The notes beneath the pieces are model-generated. The model did no database searches. It saw only the letters and a program-made list of their open reading frames with translations, and was not told the origin of the DNA. A stretch of DNA of 37,775 nucleotides from Prevotellaceae bacterium UBA3627 (GTDB lineage Bacteria > Bacteroidota > Bacteroidia > Bacteroidales > Bacteroidaceae): NCBI GenBank assembly GCA_002373375.1, contig DFLE01000017.1, positions 1-37,775 of the forward strand. Direction: 5' to 3'. The translations under genes were made by a program, and so were the position numbers. This document shows, in pieces, positions 16,380-24,095 of the stretch. The number at the start of each line of letters is the position of its first letter. The stretch's first letter is position 1.

Positions 16380-16402
16380 TTATTCACTCTATTTTTTTAG
16401 AT

Positions 16403-16433
16403 TTTGCTATTTCAGAAAAAAGAAGTACCTTTG
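16403..16433 (+). promoter_or_regulatory. Promoter of the DUF3737-patB-hisC genes
   Basis: TTTG at 16403-16406, 19 bases, then TACCTTTG at 16426-16433: a full match to the Bacteroidetes promoter type. The ATG follows at 16462, giving a short leader. Confidence 0.8.
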
Positions 16434-16461
16434 CAAAAGATTTAACAAGGTACACACTATT

Positions 16462-17310
16462 ATGACCATAATATCAAACAAAGAATACGAGGGGGAACGC
16501 CCTCTTTACGCCATACACGACACGCGACTTGAGAACGTGACAATACATCTTGGTGAGTCCTCAATAAAAGAGACAAGCAACATCGAGGCACAGAACTGCC
16601 GGTTCGAGGGCAAGTATGTGTTTTGGGAGACTTACGGATTCAAGGTTGACAACTGTTACTTCGCCGACTCGGCGCGCTCCAGCCTGTGGTACTCCGCGGA
16701 CTGCCACATGACCAACTGCAAGGTGGACGCTCCCAAAATGTTCAGGCGCATGAAAGGCATATACATTGCCGACACCGACTTCAGTGACGGTCAGGAGATG
16801 CTATGGGATTGCAGCGATGTAGAGATGAACAATGTAAACATCAAGAACTGCGACTACTTGTTCATGCACACCAGCAACATAAAGATTGACAACTACCACC
16901 AAGACGGCAACTATTCTTTCCAGTACTCTAAGAACGTAGAGATACACAATGCTGTGATAAATTCAAAAGATGCCTTTTGGGAGACTGAGAATGTCACGCT
17001 TGTTGACTGCGAGGTCAACGGCGAGTATCTCGGCTGGTACGCAAAGAATATGCGCTTGGTACGCTGTCACCTTACTGGAGAACAACTGCTGTGCTATGTG
17101 GACGGCCTTACACTGGAGGACTGCACCTTCGGCTCCGACGCCAACCTGATGTTTGAGTACTCCACCGTCAACGGCAACATCATCGGCGATGTTCACAGCA
17201 TTAAGAACCCCACCTCAGGAGAGATAAACGTGGAGGGAAAGATAGGAGAATTAATTTGGGACGAGAACCAGAAACAACCTGCCAATGCAAGAGTTCGACA
17301 AAATAGTTAA
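16462..17310 (+). CDS. DUF3737 family beta-helix protein
   Basis: A 282-residue cytosolic-looking protein with no signal peptide. Short repeated strands such as NIEAQNCRFEGKYVFWETYGFKVDNCYF, then WYSADCHMTNCKV and FWETENVTLVDCEVNG, indicate a right-handed parallel beta helix, matching the DUF3737 family. No catalytic motif is apparent and no function is established. The gene has its own strong promoter, and its last 26 bases overlap the start of the PatB-like gene, so the two are probably translated together. That pairing hints at a shared role with the PLP enzyme, but this is inference only. Confidence 0.85.
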   Translation: MTIISNKEYEGERPLYAIHDTRLENVTIHLGESSIKETSNIEAQNCRFEGKYVFWETYGFKVDNCYFADSARSSLWYSADCHMTNCKVDAPKMFRRMKGIYIADTDFSDGQEMLWDCSDVEMNNVNIKNCDYLFMHTSNIKIDNYHQDGNYSFQYSKNVEIHNAVINSKDAFWETENVTLVDCEVNGEYLGWYAKNMRLVRCHLTGEQLLCYVDGLTLEDCTFGSDANLMFEYSTVNGNIIGDVHSIKNPTSGEINVEGKIGELIWDENQKQPANARVRQNS

Positions 17311-18568
17311 CCGCCGCGGCACTAACTGTTACAAATATGACGAGATGCCTAACGACGACACCATAGCCTTATGGGTCGCCGACATGGACTTCGAGACTGC
17401 ACCATGCGTTACCGCCGCATTGAGGAAACGTATGGAGCATGGTTGTTTTGGCTACACTAAAGTACCAGAGTCTTTCTATGAGGCCACCATAAACTGGTTT
17501 GCCAATCGTCATGGATGGAACGGCATCAAACGCGAGTGGATACTCTACACCAGCGGTGTCGTACCTGCGGTGTCTGCCATCATCAAAGCAGTGACACAAC
17601 CAGGCGACAAGGTTCTTGTGCAGACGCCGGCCTACAACTGTTTCTACTCGTCCATACGCAATAACAATTGTGAAGTTGCTGAAGTTCCTTTGCAATTGAA
17701 TGCAAGCGCCCCGGAATACAGCACTGCCATAAGTCAACGTGACTATTTCTACACCATTGACTTTGACATGTTTGAAAAGACGTGCGCCGACCCTTCGGTA
17801 AAGGTCTTCCTGCTATGCAATCCCCACAATCCCACGGGACGTGTATGGTCACAATATGAGCTAATGCGAATGGGTGAGATATGCAAGCGCCACGGTGTGT
17901 TTGTCATTGCCGACGAGATACACTGCGAGTTTGTCAACTCCAGTCTTACACGCAACGCATTGCTTATTGAAAAGACAAGAGAGGAGCGCCCGCACTATCA
18001 TCCTTTCATGTCAGTGAGCGACGCCCCTTGTGCCGTATGCCTGTCACCCAGCAAGGCATTCAATATCGCCGGCCTGCAGATAGCCAACATCGTGATAAAG
18101 GACGACAGCACACGCCGACGCGTGGACCGTGCCATAAACATCAACGAGGTTTGTGACGTTAACCCTTTCGGAGTCTTGGCTCTTGAGGCGGCGTACACCC
18201 CAGAGGGAGAAGAGTGGCTGCTACAACTTAACAGCTACATATACTCCAACTATCTCTTTGCAAAGGAATATATAGAGCATAACATTCCCCAATGGCATGT
18301 CTGCTCTCTTGAAGGCACTTACCTGATGTGGGTGGATATAGAGGCAAGCAGTGATAGCCATGTAACCAAGAATGACAAATTACATGACGCTGACGATTTG
18401 TGTGAATACCTGTTACAAGAAGCCAATGTCTATGTCAATTCTGGCACCATGTATGACCATTCTACAGCCGGACGACATTTTATCCGCATCAACCTCGCGA
18501 CGCAACGCTCCCGACTGGCAGAAGGTATGCGCCGAATAGCTGAGAGTATAAATAGCACTGAGATATAA
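17285..18568 (+). CDS. PatB/MalY-type PLP-dependent C-S lyase or aminotransferase
   Basis: A 427-residue fold-type I PLP enzyme. It starts MQEFDKIVNRRGTNCYKYD, followed by ALWVADMDFETAP, both typical of the MalY/PatB branch (cystathionine beta-lyase activity). NPHNPTGRVW and VIADEIHCEF are the PLP-ring contacts, and LSPSKAFNIAGLQ carries the Schiff-base Lys257. A C-terminal arginine in FIRINLATQ binds the substrate carboxylate. Likely substrates are cystathionine or cysteine conjugates, but this branch varies. It overlaps the DUF3737 gene by 26 bases and precedes hisC by 33. Confidence 0.92.
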   Translation: MQEFDKIVNRRGTNCYKYDEMPNDDTIALWVADMDFETAPCVTAALRKRMEHGCFGYTKVPESFYEATINWFANRHGWNGIKREWILYTSGVVPAVSAIIKAVTQPGDKVLVQTPAYNCFYSSIRNNNCEVAEVPLQLNASAPEYSTAISQRDYFYTIDFDMFEKTCADPSVKVFLLCNPHNPTGRVWSQYELMRMGEICKRHGVFVIADEIHCEFVNSSLTRNALLIEKTREERPHYHPFMSVSDAPCAVCLSPSKAFNIAGLQIANIVIKDDSTRRRVDRAININEVCDVNPFGVLALEAAYTPEGEEWLLQLNSYIYSNYLFAKEYIEHNIPQWHVCSLEGTYLMWVDIEASSDSHVTKNDKLHDADDLCEYLLQEANVYVNSGTMYDHSTAGRHFIRINLATQRSRLAEGMRRIAESINSTEI

Positions 18569-18601
18569 TAAAGACAAGAACACTCAAAACATATAGAAGA
18601 C

Positions 18602-19642
18602 ATGAGAACATTACAAGAACTGACAAGACCTAATATATGGTCGCTGGCACCATACAGCAGTGCGCGTAACGAATACAGCGGACACGTAGCACACGTCTTT
18701 CTTGACGCAAACGAGAATCCATACAACGCTCCTTTCAACCGCTACCCAGACCCTCTGCAAGGCGAGGTAAAGCAGCGTCTGGCGAAGATAAAAGGAGTAC
18801 CCGAGGAGTGCATCTTCCTCGGCAACGGTTCCGACGAGGCGATAGACTTGGTTTACCGTTGTTTCTGCGAACCCAAGACAGACAACGTGGTTGCTATCTG
18901 TCCTACCTACGGCATGTATGAGGTATGCGCCGACATCAACAACGTGGAATACCGCCAGGTAATGCTTGACGAGCACTTCCAGGTAACAGCCGAGAAACTG
19001 CTCGCCGCCACCGACAGCAACACCAAAGTGATATGGATATGCTCACCCAACAACCCCACAGGCAACAACATCTACCGTGAGGAAATAATGAAGGTAATAG
19101 AACAGTTTGATGGTCTTGTCATCGTTGACGAGGCTTACATCGATTTCTCAAGCGAGAAGACCATGTTGCTGCAGCTTGCCTCCCACCCCAACCTCATTGT
19201 GCTGCACACCATGAGCAAGGCATGGGGCTCCGCTGCCATCAGGCTCGGCATGGCTTTCGCACAGAAAGACATCATCGACATATTCAACAAGGTGAAATAT
19301 CCTTACAACGTCAACCTGCTTACTCAGGAGCAGGCCATTAAGCGCCTTGACGACAAGATAAGCGTAGAGAAATGGGTTAACATGCTGTTGCTGGAACGTG
19401 GCAGGCTCATGCAGGCTTTCGCTGAACTGCCTATATGCGAGAAGGTTTACCCCACCGACGCAAACTTCTTCCTTGCCAAGATGACTGACGCACAAAAGAT
19501 ATATGACTATCTTGTGAACAAGGGCATCATAGTACGAAACCGTACACGCATAACCTTGTGCAACAACTGCCTGCGTGTAACCATAGGCACGAAGGATGAG
19601 AACGGTGAGTTGCTCGGAGCATTACGTTTCTATAAGGAATAA
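18602..19642 (+). CDS. hisC: Histidinol-phosphate aminotransferase
   Basis: A 346-residue PLP enzyme that converts imidazole acetol phosphate and glutamate to histidinol phosphate. DANENPYNAPFNRYPDP is the HisC N-terminal signature; SPNNPTGNN and VDEAYIDF contact PLP; TMSKAWGSAAIRLG holds the Schiff-base Lys206; and VRNRTRITLCNNCLRVTIG is the C-terminal substrate arm. The length is normal. In many Bacteroidales hisC lies in hisGDCB; here it follows the PatB-like gene instead, 2.3 kb from the oppositely directed hisHAF. A 15-base-pair terminator hairpin follows. Confidence 0.95.
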   Translation: MRTLQELTRPNIWSLAPYSSARNEYSGHVAHVFLDANENPYNAPFNRYPDPLQGEVKQRLAKIKGVPEECIFLGNGSDEAIDLVYRCFCEPKTDNVVAICPTYGMYEVCADINNVEYRQVMLDEHFQVTAEKLLAATDSNTKVIWICSPNNPTGNNIYREEIMKVIEQFDGLVIVDEAYIDFSSEKTMLLQLASHPNLIVLHTMSKAWGSAAIRLGMAFAQKDIIDIFNKVKYPYNVNLLTQEQAIKRLDDKISVEKWVNMLLLERGRLMQAFAELPICEKVYPTDANFFLAKMTDAQKIYDYLVNKGIIVRNRTRITLCNNCLRVTIGTKDENGELLGALRFYKE

Positions 19643-19676
19643 CTATCAGCGTTCCAAAATATACTCACCCTGACAC

Positions 19677-19712
19677 ACTCCCCCGAAGATACACAGCTAT
19701 CTTCGGGGGAGT
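19677..19712 (+). terminator. Terminator-like hairpin after hisC
   Basis: ACTCCCCCGAAGATA (19677-19691) pairs perfectly with TATCTTCGGGGGAGT (19698-19712) around a 6-base loop. There is no T run after it, but its strength and its place 35 bases beyond the hisC stop make termination the best reading. Confidence 0.75.
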
Positions 19713-19796
19713 CTGCATATCATGTTCCGTCAGTTCCCAAGCATTCTTTTCCAAAGAGTAAATTCACCAAGGCGCAACTGAAAAAATATACTTTTC

Positions 19797-19827
19797 TTTG
19801 GTAATACAAAAATAATGTTTACCTTTG
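19797..19827 (+). promoter_or_regulatory. Promoter of the AAA ATPase operon
   Basis: TTTG at 19797-19800, 19 bases, TACCTTTG at 19820-19827: a full match to the phylum's promoter type. The start codon at 19904 gives a leader of about 70 bases. Confidence 0.8.
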
Positions 19828-19903
19828 TAACACGGTATTATAGGTTTAAGGGTGTAACTAACCTGAAATAGCAGAATCATTAATAAAAACGTTAATAACA
19901 ACA

Positions 19904-20941
19904 ATGGGATTATTTTCTGAAAGTGATAACAGTTTCCTAAAGGGGGTAAAGCTATTCTTCACCGGTTGCGGCGCTGTTTCATTCATCATGTTCGCACTGG
20001 TAATGTGCGTGGGCATACTTGTTGACGACGACGAGGACGAAGACAAAAAAGATGTTACAGAGTCACAGGTGGGACTGAGCGAGGCACGCGCAGACTCCGT
20101 GCAACGTCGTGATGTACTCGAAGGCGACCCTATGAAAGAACTGGAATCACTCACGGGTATGCCAGAGGTGAAGAAGGAGGTCAAGTCACTTGCAAACTTC
20201 ATCAAGGTACAGAAACAACGCGAAGCTCAGGGATTGAAGACGCCAAAGATATCATACCATCTGGTGTTCACCGGCAGCCCTGGTACGGGTAAGACCACCG
20301 TGGCGCGCATCATAGCCCGTATATACAAAGACCTTGGCGTACTCAAGAGCGGACACCTTGTTGAGACCGACCGCTCCGGACTGATAGCCGAGTATGTGGG
20401 ACAGACAGGAGTGAAGACAAACCATCTGTGTGACTCTGCACTTAACGGTGTGCTGTTTATCGATGAAGCATATTCTCTCGTTGACGAGGGTGTCGGCGGC
20501 TATGGCAACGAGGCCATCGCAACACTACTTAAGCGTATGGAGGATGACCGTGACAGACTCGTGGTAATCGTAGCAGGATACACTAATGAGATGAAGCGTT
20601 TTATTGACTCCAACCCCGGACTGCAGTCACGTTTCAACCGATACATCAACTTCCCCGACTTCAAGCCTGGCGAACTGGTGGAGATATTCATGAACCGCAT
20701 GAACAAATACGGCTATAAGTTGGATGACGACGCAGACAAATACCTGCGCGAAAAATTCAAGTATGTATATCAACATAAGTCAAAGAATTTCGGTAACGGC
20801 CGTTACGTGCGCAATGTGTTTGAGCAGACCATAACCGAGCAAGCAAACCGCGTAGCGAAGTACTCTAATCCCTCAAAATCAGAGTTGAGCACTATCACCG
20901 TTAAGGACCTGCGCAAGGCTTGTGACTTCGTAAAATATTAA
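19904..20941 (+). CDS. Membrane-anchored CbbX/SpoVK-type AAA+ ATPase
   Basis: A 345-residue protein. A hydrophobic helix at about residues 17-40 is followed by a strongly acidic stretch (DDDEDEDKKD) and a CbbX-type AAA+ domain. Walker A GSPGTGKT is at 124-131, Walker B VLFIDEAY at 183-190 with D187 and E188, and SNPGLQSRF at 236-244 gives the arginine finger. ITGQ-like pore residues are not evident to me; EYVGQTGVKT at 163-172 occupies the expected loop. CbbX proteins remodel Rubisco in phototrophs, but most relatives have no known partner. A membrane anchor is unusual for this class. It heads an operon with two exported proteins that may lie across the membrane from it. Confidence 0.88.
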   Translation: MGLFSESDNSFLKGVKLFFTGCGAVSFIMFALVMCVGILVDDDEDEDKKDVTESQVGLSEARADSVQRRDVLEGDPMKELESLTGMPEVKKEVKSLANFIKVQKQREAQGLKTPKISYHLVFTGSPGTGKTTVARIIARIYKDLGVLKSGHLVETDRSGLIAEYVGQTGVKTNHLCDSALNGVLFIDEAYSLVDEGVGGYGNEAIATLLKRMEDDRDRLVVIVAGYTNEMKRFIDSNPGLQSRFNRYINFPDFKPGELVEIFMNRMNKYGYKLDDDADKYLREKFKYVYQHKSKNFGNGRYVRNVFEQTITEQANRVAKYSNPSKSELSTITVKDLRKACDFVKY

Positions 20942-20953
20942 TACTAAGGGATT

Positions 20954-21733
20954 ATGAAAAAACTATTGTCTTTAGTCACTGCCCTGATAATTGCAGTGAC
21001 AGCCCACGCCGACGTGTTGGGGGAATACAGTTTTGAGGGAACATTGGGAGGCAAGATTCCTGTGAAACTCAAGTTTGCCATCAACGGCGAAGAGATAGCC
21101 GTGGGCGAGATATACTATCCCAAGGCCAAGAATCCCGCACCTATTCTTGTCGTTGGCGGAATGGTAGAGGCAAGCGACTATTATTACTTGAATGAATACC
21201 AGAGCGACGGCACCATTACCGGCCGGATGACATTCAAGATAGAAGAAGATGGCGGTGGCTACTACCGTATAACACAAGGCACATGGACCAATCCTCGCAC
21301 AGACAAGAGTCTTGAGATGAAGAACTTCATGTCCAACAAAGAAGAGGTGCCTGTAACAAAGTATCTTGACTATGAAGACCCGCAAAACATAGGACGTGAG
21401 TACTCATACTCCATATACAACCCCAACTACGGCAGTATGATGGGCGGATACGTAAAATTCCGTGGTGCCGGTAAGCACAAGCTGCATTTCGAGGTATGCA
21501 ATACCCCAGGCAACATAGCCGAAGGCAAGAGCGCCCCTGACCGCCCCGCAGTACTGGGAGAATCCACCTATGACTATTTCTACTATGACGACGTTAACGA
21601 ATGCGGCTACAGCTTCTGTGCTTACTTCTTCAAGAAGTTTGTAGTACTCAAGACCACAAGCGACCATGAGTCACTGAGATGCTTCGGCATGGGTGTAGCC
21701 TTTGACGGCGTATATATCAAAACTAAACAATAG
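20954..21733 (+). CDS. Exported protein of unknown function, beta-rich
   Basis: A 259-residue protein with a clear signal peptide (MKKLLSLVTALIIAVTAHA) and no lipobox, so probably periplasmic or secreted. The mature part is rich in short beta-strand patterns (GEYSFEGTLGGKIPVKLKFAI, YYYLNEYQSDGTITGRMTF) and tyrosine. I recognise no family. The opening (a short GxxPVxLxF strand, then GEIYYPK) is like small Bacteroidetes beta-barrel or lipocalin-like exported proteins, but this is only a resemblance. It starts 12 bases after the AAA ATPase gene and ends 6 bases before the next one. Confidence 0.8.
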   Translation: MKKLLSLVTALIIAVTAHADVLGEYSFEGTLGGKIPVKLKFAINGEEIAVGEIYYPKAKNPAPILVVGGMVEASDYYYLNEYQSDGTITGRMTFKIEEDGGGYYRITQGTWTNPRTDKSLEMKNFMSNKEEVPVTKYLDYEDPQNIGREYSYSIYNPNYGSMMGGYVKFRGAGKHKLHFEVCNTPGNIAEGKSAPDRPAVLGESTYDYFYYDDVNECGYSFCAYFFKKFVVLKTTSDHESLRCFGMGVAFDGVYIKTKQ

Positions 21734-21739
21734 AACATT

Positions 21740-22924
21740 ATGAAAAAAATTATTGCGACACTCATACTGGTGGTCACTGCCATATCCTCTTATGGACAGA
21801 TATATCTCGAGGACATAGACAAAGGATGGCCGACAAAGACTATCAGCAATGTGGCAAACGGGAGCATCGGCGTCCTACTGGAGAGTTTTGACAAGACATG
21901 GCCTACATGGATGGGAAAGACCATAAGGAATACCATGGAGAAAGGACTGTCTAAAGAGGTTCTTGACGAAGAGACAGAACTCACCGTTATCGTGGATGCC
22001 GCCAACGGCTATGCGTCACTGGGCGACGCCGGCACCGACGGTGGTTATATGAATGCCTGCGTGTGGAACAGGAGTAACGGTCACAAACTGCTGGCAGTAT
22101 GTCTTGGAAAGCCTACCGACCCCTGCATAGAGATAGTATGTTTCTATGACTATAATCCACAGAAGAAGACCCTCACACCTGAGCCCGACATTCTCAAGGG
22201 CTACAGATGGAACGACAAAGGAGAATTCCCACAGATATACTGCAGGCTGCCAAGGACCGGCAAAGATATAATCATAGATGACTGGTGCGGCAACAGTCCT
22301 GTACGCCATACCTTCACATGGAACGGTATGAAGCCCGTGTACTCAAAGAGCGAGCCTATTAATGACGACGAAGAGCTTGAGCCAACCAACGACATCACCG
22401 TCAAGTTCAAGGGTACCTCTCCTAACATCAAGGACTTCATGACTGCCTTTATTAAGCATCCTTTTATCATGGAGCCTGTCATGGGTATGGAACCAAGCTG
22501 GGAACTTTTCCTAAACGGTATGAAACTGATGCCTGGTGAGTCTCTCACCGTTGACGTACAAAACGGATATGTAAACTATGAGTCCATCGAGTCTGATAAC
22601 GAGCGTCTCGTCATACAGTGCTGCTACTGGAACTGCGCCGACAAGAAGCACAAGATTGTGGCACTGTCCAATGACTCATATAAAAACGGTAAGGCAATAA
22701 CGGGACAGTTCTCTGGTGTTGATTTCTACACCTATGACAATGATACCCATATAATGCAGATGATTTCTCCCTGCGACTTAGGAATTGAGTTTGACGCTGT
22801 CCCCGGTGTCTATGCCACCACACACAGCCTGCCACGCCAGGGAAAGACCATTGTCTTCACATACCATACCACTACGGGTAAGAAAGAGAAGCGCGTAACG
22901 TGGAACGGCAACAAGTTTATGTAA
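21740..22924 (+). CDS. Exported protein of unknown function with an internal duplication
   Basis: A 394-residue protein with signal peptide MKKIIATLILVVTAISSYG. The mature protein consists of two similar halves. Each has a strand like ELTVIVDAANGY / SLTVDVQNGYVN, then CVWNRSNGHKLLAV / CYWNCADKKHKIVAL, then a YDYNPQKKTL / YTYDNDTHIM strand, then RLPRTGKDIII / SLPRQGKTIVF, closing with FTWNGMK / VTWNGNKF. The family is unknown to me. It is the last gene of the AAA ATPase operon and is followed by a perfect palindromic terminator. A role as substrate or partner of the ATPase system is possible but unproven. Confidence 0.82.
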   Translation: MKKIIATLILVVTAISSYGQIYLEDIDKGWPTKTISNVANGSIGVLLESFDKTWPTWMGKTIRNTMEKGLSKEVLDEETELTVIVDAANGYASLGDAGTDGGYMNACVWNRSNGHKLLAVCLGKPTDPCIEIVCFYDYNPQKKTLTPEPDILKGYRWNDKGEFPQIYCRLPRTGKDIIIDDWCGNSPVRHTFTWNGMKPVYSKSEPINDDEELEPTNDITVKFKGTSPNIKDFMTAFIKHPFIMEPVMGMEPSWELFLNGMKLMPGESLTVDVQNGYVNYESIESDNERLVIQCCYWNCADKKHKIVALSNDSYKNGKAITGQFSGVDFYTYDNDTHIMQMISPCDLGIEFDAVPGVYATTHSLPRQGKTIVFTYHTTTGKKEKRVTWNGNKFM

Positions 22925-22943
22925 TCATACTATAACAAAAGAC

Positions 22944-22979
22944 AAAAACGGGACAACACCATGGTGTTGTCCCGTTTTT
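22944..22979. terminator. Perfect two-way terminator
   Basis: A 36-base perfect palindrome with A5 and T5 ends around a CGGGACAACACC arm. It lies between the rightward AAA operon (ends 22924) and the leftward Dabb gene (ends 23000), and can stop transcription from both. Confidence 0.9.
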
Positions 22980-22999
22980 ATTTGCCTTTCATCCCCCAC

Positions 23000-23305
23000 T
23001 TAACACTCAAAGTCAAGGCATGAGCGCTGTACCGTGAACGGACGGACCTTACCGTCTGCCACTGCCACATGCTTAGGGTGTACGGCATATGCCTTCAGAG
23101 CCTCAAAGTCTGTGAAAGTGCTGTCAAGCATCACATCGGCATTTGAAGTTTCCAGCCTGCCGTCAATAATCACCTTGATACTTGTCAGTCCCTGTATCTC
23201 TCCCATAAGGCCCTCAAGTCCCTCCTTGATTCCCTTTTTTGCTGTTGCCTTCTCCTCCTCAGTCAACTCTGGGTTCAGAGTCCATAAAATAATATGCTTT
23301 ACCAT
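23000..23305 (-). CDS. Dabb (stress-responsive A/B barrel) domain protein
   Basis: A 101-residue protein starting MVKHIILWTLNPELTEEEK, the usual opening of Dabb proteins. These form small dimeric alpha/beta barrels. DVMLDSTFTDFEALKAYAVHPKHVAV matches the second half of the fold, with the conserved HP-H. Members vary from stress proteins to cyclases, so no reaction is assigned. It is a single gene with a -7 box 43 bases upstream. Confidence 0.9.
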   Translation of the reverse strand: MVKHIILWTLNPELTEEEKATAKKGIKEGLEGLMGEIQGLTSIKVIIDGRLETSNADVMLDSTFTDFEALKAYAVHPKHVAVADGKVRPFTVQRSCLDFEC

Positions 23306-23347
23306 AATATAATAAGTTGTTAATATCCTTCACTGTCTTCCGAACTG

Positions 23348-23355
23348 CAAAATTA
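23348..23355 (-). promoter_or_regulatory. -7 box of the Dabb gene
   Basis: The minus strand reads TAATTTTG (fits TAnnTTTG), 43 bases before the ATG at 23305. No good -33 element is visible. Confidence 0.5.
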
Positions 23356-23442
23356 CGAAAATTTTCTTAAAAACCAGTGCTTTGTCTTGGTTTAATTACC
23401 TGGCTAAGTTCTCACTTGCTTTTTATACAATCCTTATATCCT

Positions 23443-23763
23443 TTACAATGCTTTTAATCCTATTATTGATACAATAAGCGTAGTAAGGAAGAACAACCTC
23501 CAAAAGGTTACAGGCTCGCGAAACATGAAAATTCCGACGAGCACAGCACCGACGGCACCTATTCCGGTCCATACGGGATATGCTGTTCCTATTGGTATCG
23601 TCTGAGTGGCTTTGGCAAGGAACACGGCACTAAGCACATACATAATAGCAAATGCAGAAATCCAAGTCCACCACTCCACGCCAGTGACTCCCTTTGCCTT
23701 ACCGAGACTATATGTGAAACCTACTTCACAAAGTCCTGCAACAATCAATATAATCCAATTCAT
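23443..23763 (-). CDS. SMR family exporter (SugE/Gdx-like or EmrE-like)
   Basis: A 106-residue inner-membrane protein with four helices. Glu14 in the first helix (MNWIILIVAGLCEVGFTYSL) is the essential proton and substrate site of the small multidrug resistance family. The segment IPIGTAYPVWTGIGAVGAVLVGI resembles the SugE/Gdx branch, whose members export guanidinium, more than EmrE, but I cannot settle this by eye. It acts as a dimer. I looked upstream for guanidine riboswitch motifs and found none. It lies next to two gene remnants. Confidence 0.88.
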   Translation of the reverse strand: MNWIILIVAGLCEVGFTYSLGKAKGVTGVEWWTWISAFAIMYVLSAVFLAKATQTIPIGTAYPVWTGIGAVGAVLVGIFMFREPVTFWRLFFLTTLIVSIIGLKAL

Positions 23764-23785
23764 CCTTCGTATTCATGCCTGTTGA

Positions 23786-24019
23786 GGGCTGCAAGACTAT
23801 CTCGGCGACTCCTTCCAAGGCTTTTTTATGACTCAATATCATAGGTATTCAAATCTGTATGGCAACGGCATCTGCGAGGTCTGCGGTGCATACCAGACAC
23901 CTGAGAGCCAGACAATAGACGGTGTGCTGACATTCGACATTGCCAACTATGGCAACGCACTCTATGTAGCTAAGTACACCAACGAGGGTCACCTATTTGT
24001 ACTTTATCCTTTTGTTTGA
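23786..24019 (+). pseudogene. Fragment of a large surface protein
   Basis: The frame (ATG at 23828; open from 23786) encodes GNGICEVCGAYQTPE, then SQTIDGVLTFDIANYGNALYVAKYTNEGH. This is the pattern of long repetitive Bacteroidetes surface proteins, in which an 'NGICxxCGxYQ' stretch precedes GLUG-like strands. There is no signal peptide, and it stops soon after the recognisable part, so it is a remnant. Its right end meets the truncated EVE-like gene on the other strand, near 23985-23995. Confidence 0.6.
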
Positions 24020-24095
24020 ACTCAACGAATCCATAATCGCGGATAAAATCATGTAGCCTGAAATGTTGAAGGCTTGCTATAAAAATCCAATTCAT
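23970..24095 (-). pseudogene. Truncated EVE-like gene coupled to the nuclease gene
   Basis: A 41-codon frame whose ATG overlaps the nuclease stop codon (ATGA at 24092-24095). It reads MNWIFIASLQHFRLHDFI, then GFVEFKQKDKVQIGD. This lines up with the N-terminus of the nuclease's own EVE-like domain (NWLVFANRERCHHAEALHDL, GFVNW, VGD). After GD the similarity ends (PRWCT, stop), where the plus-strand remnant begins. It therefore looks like the first third of a second EVE domain protein cut off by recombination. It is short, so chance similarity cannot be excluded. Confidence 0.55.

Noticed and set aside
16316..16387. 24-codon upstream extension of HisH
   Set aside because: It contains the hisH -7 box and precedes the conserved start MKVAIIKYNAGN.
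23764..23840. Guanidine riboswitch ahead of the SMR exporter
   Set aside because: The expected paired ACGR hairpin loops of the small guanidine classes are not present, and the leader is short.
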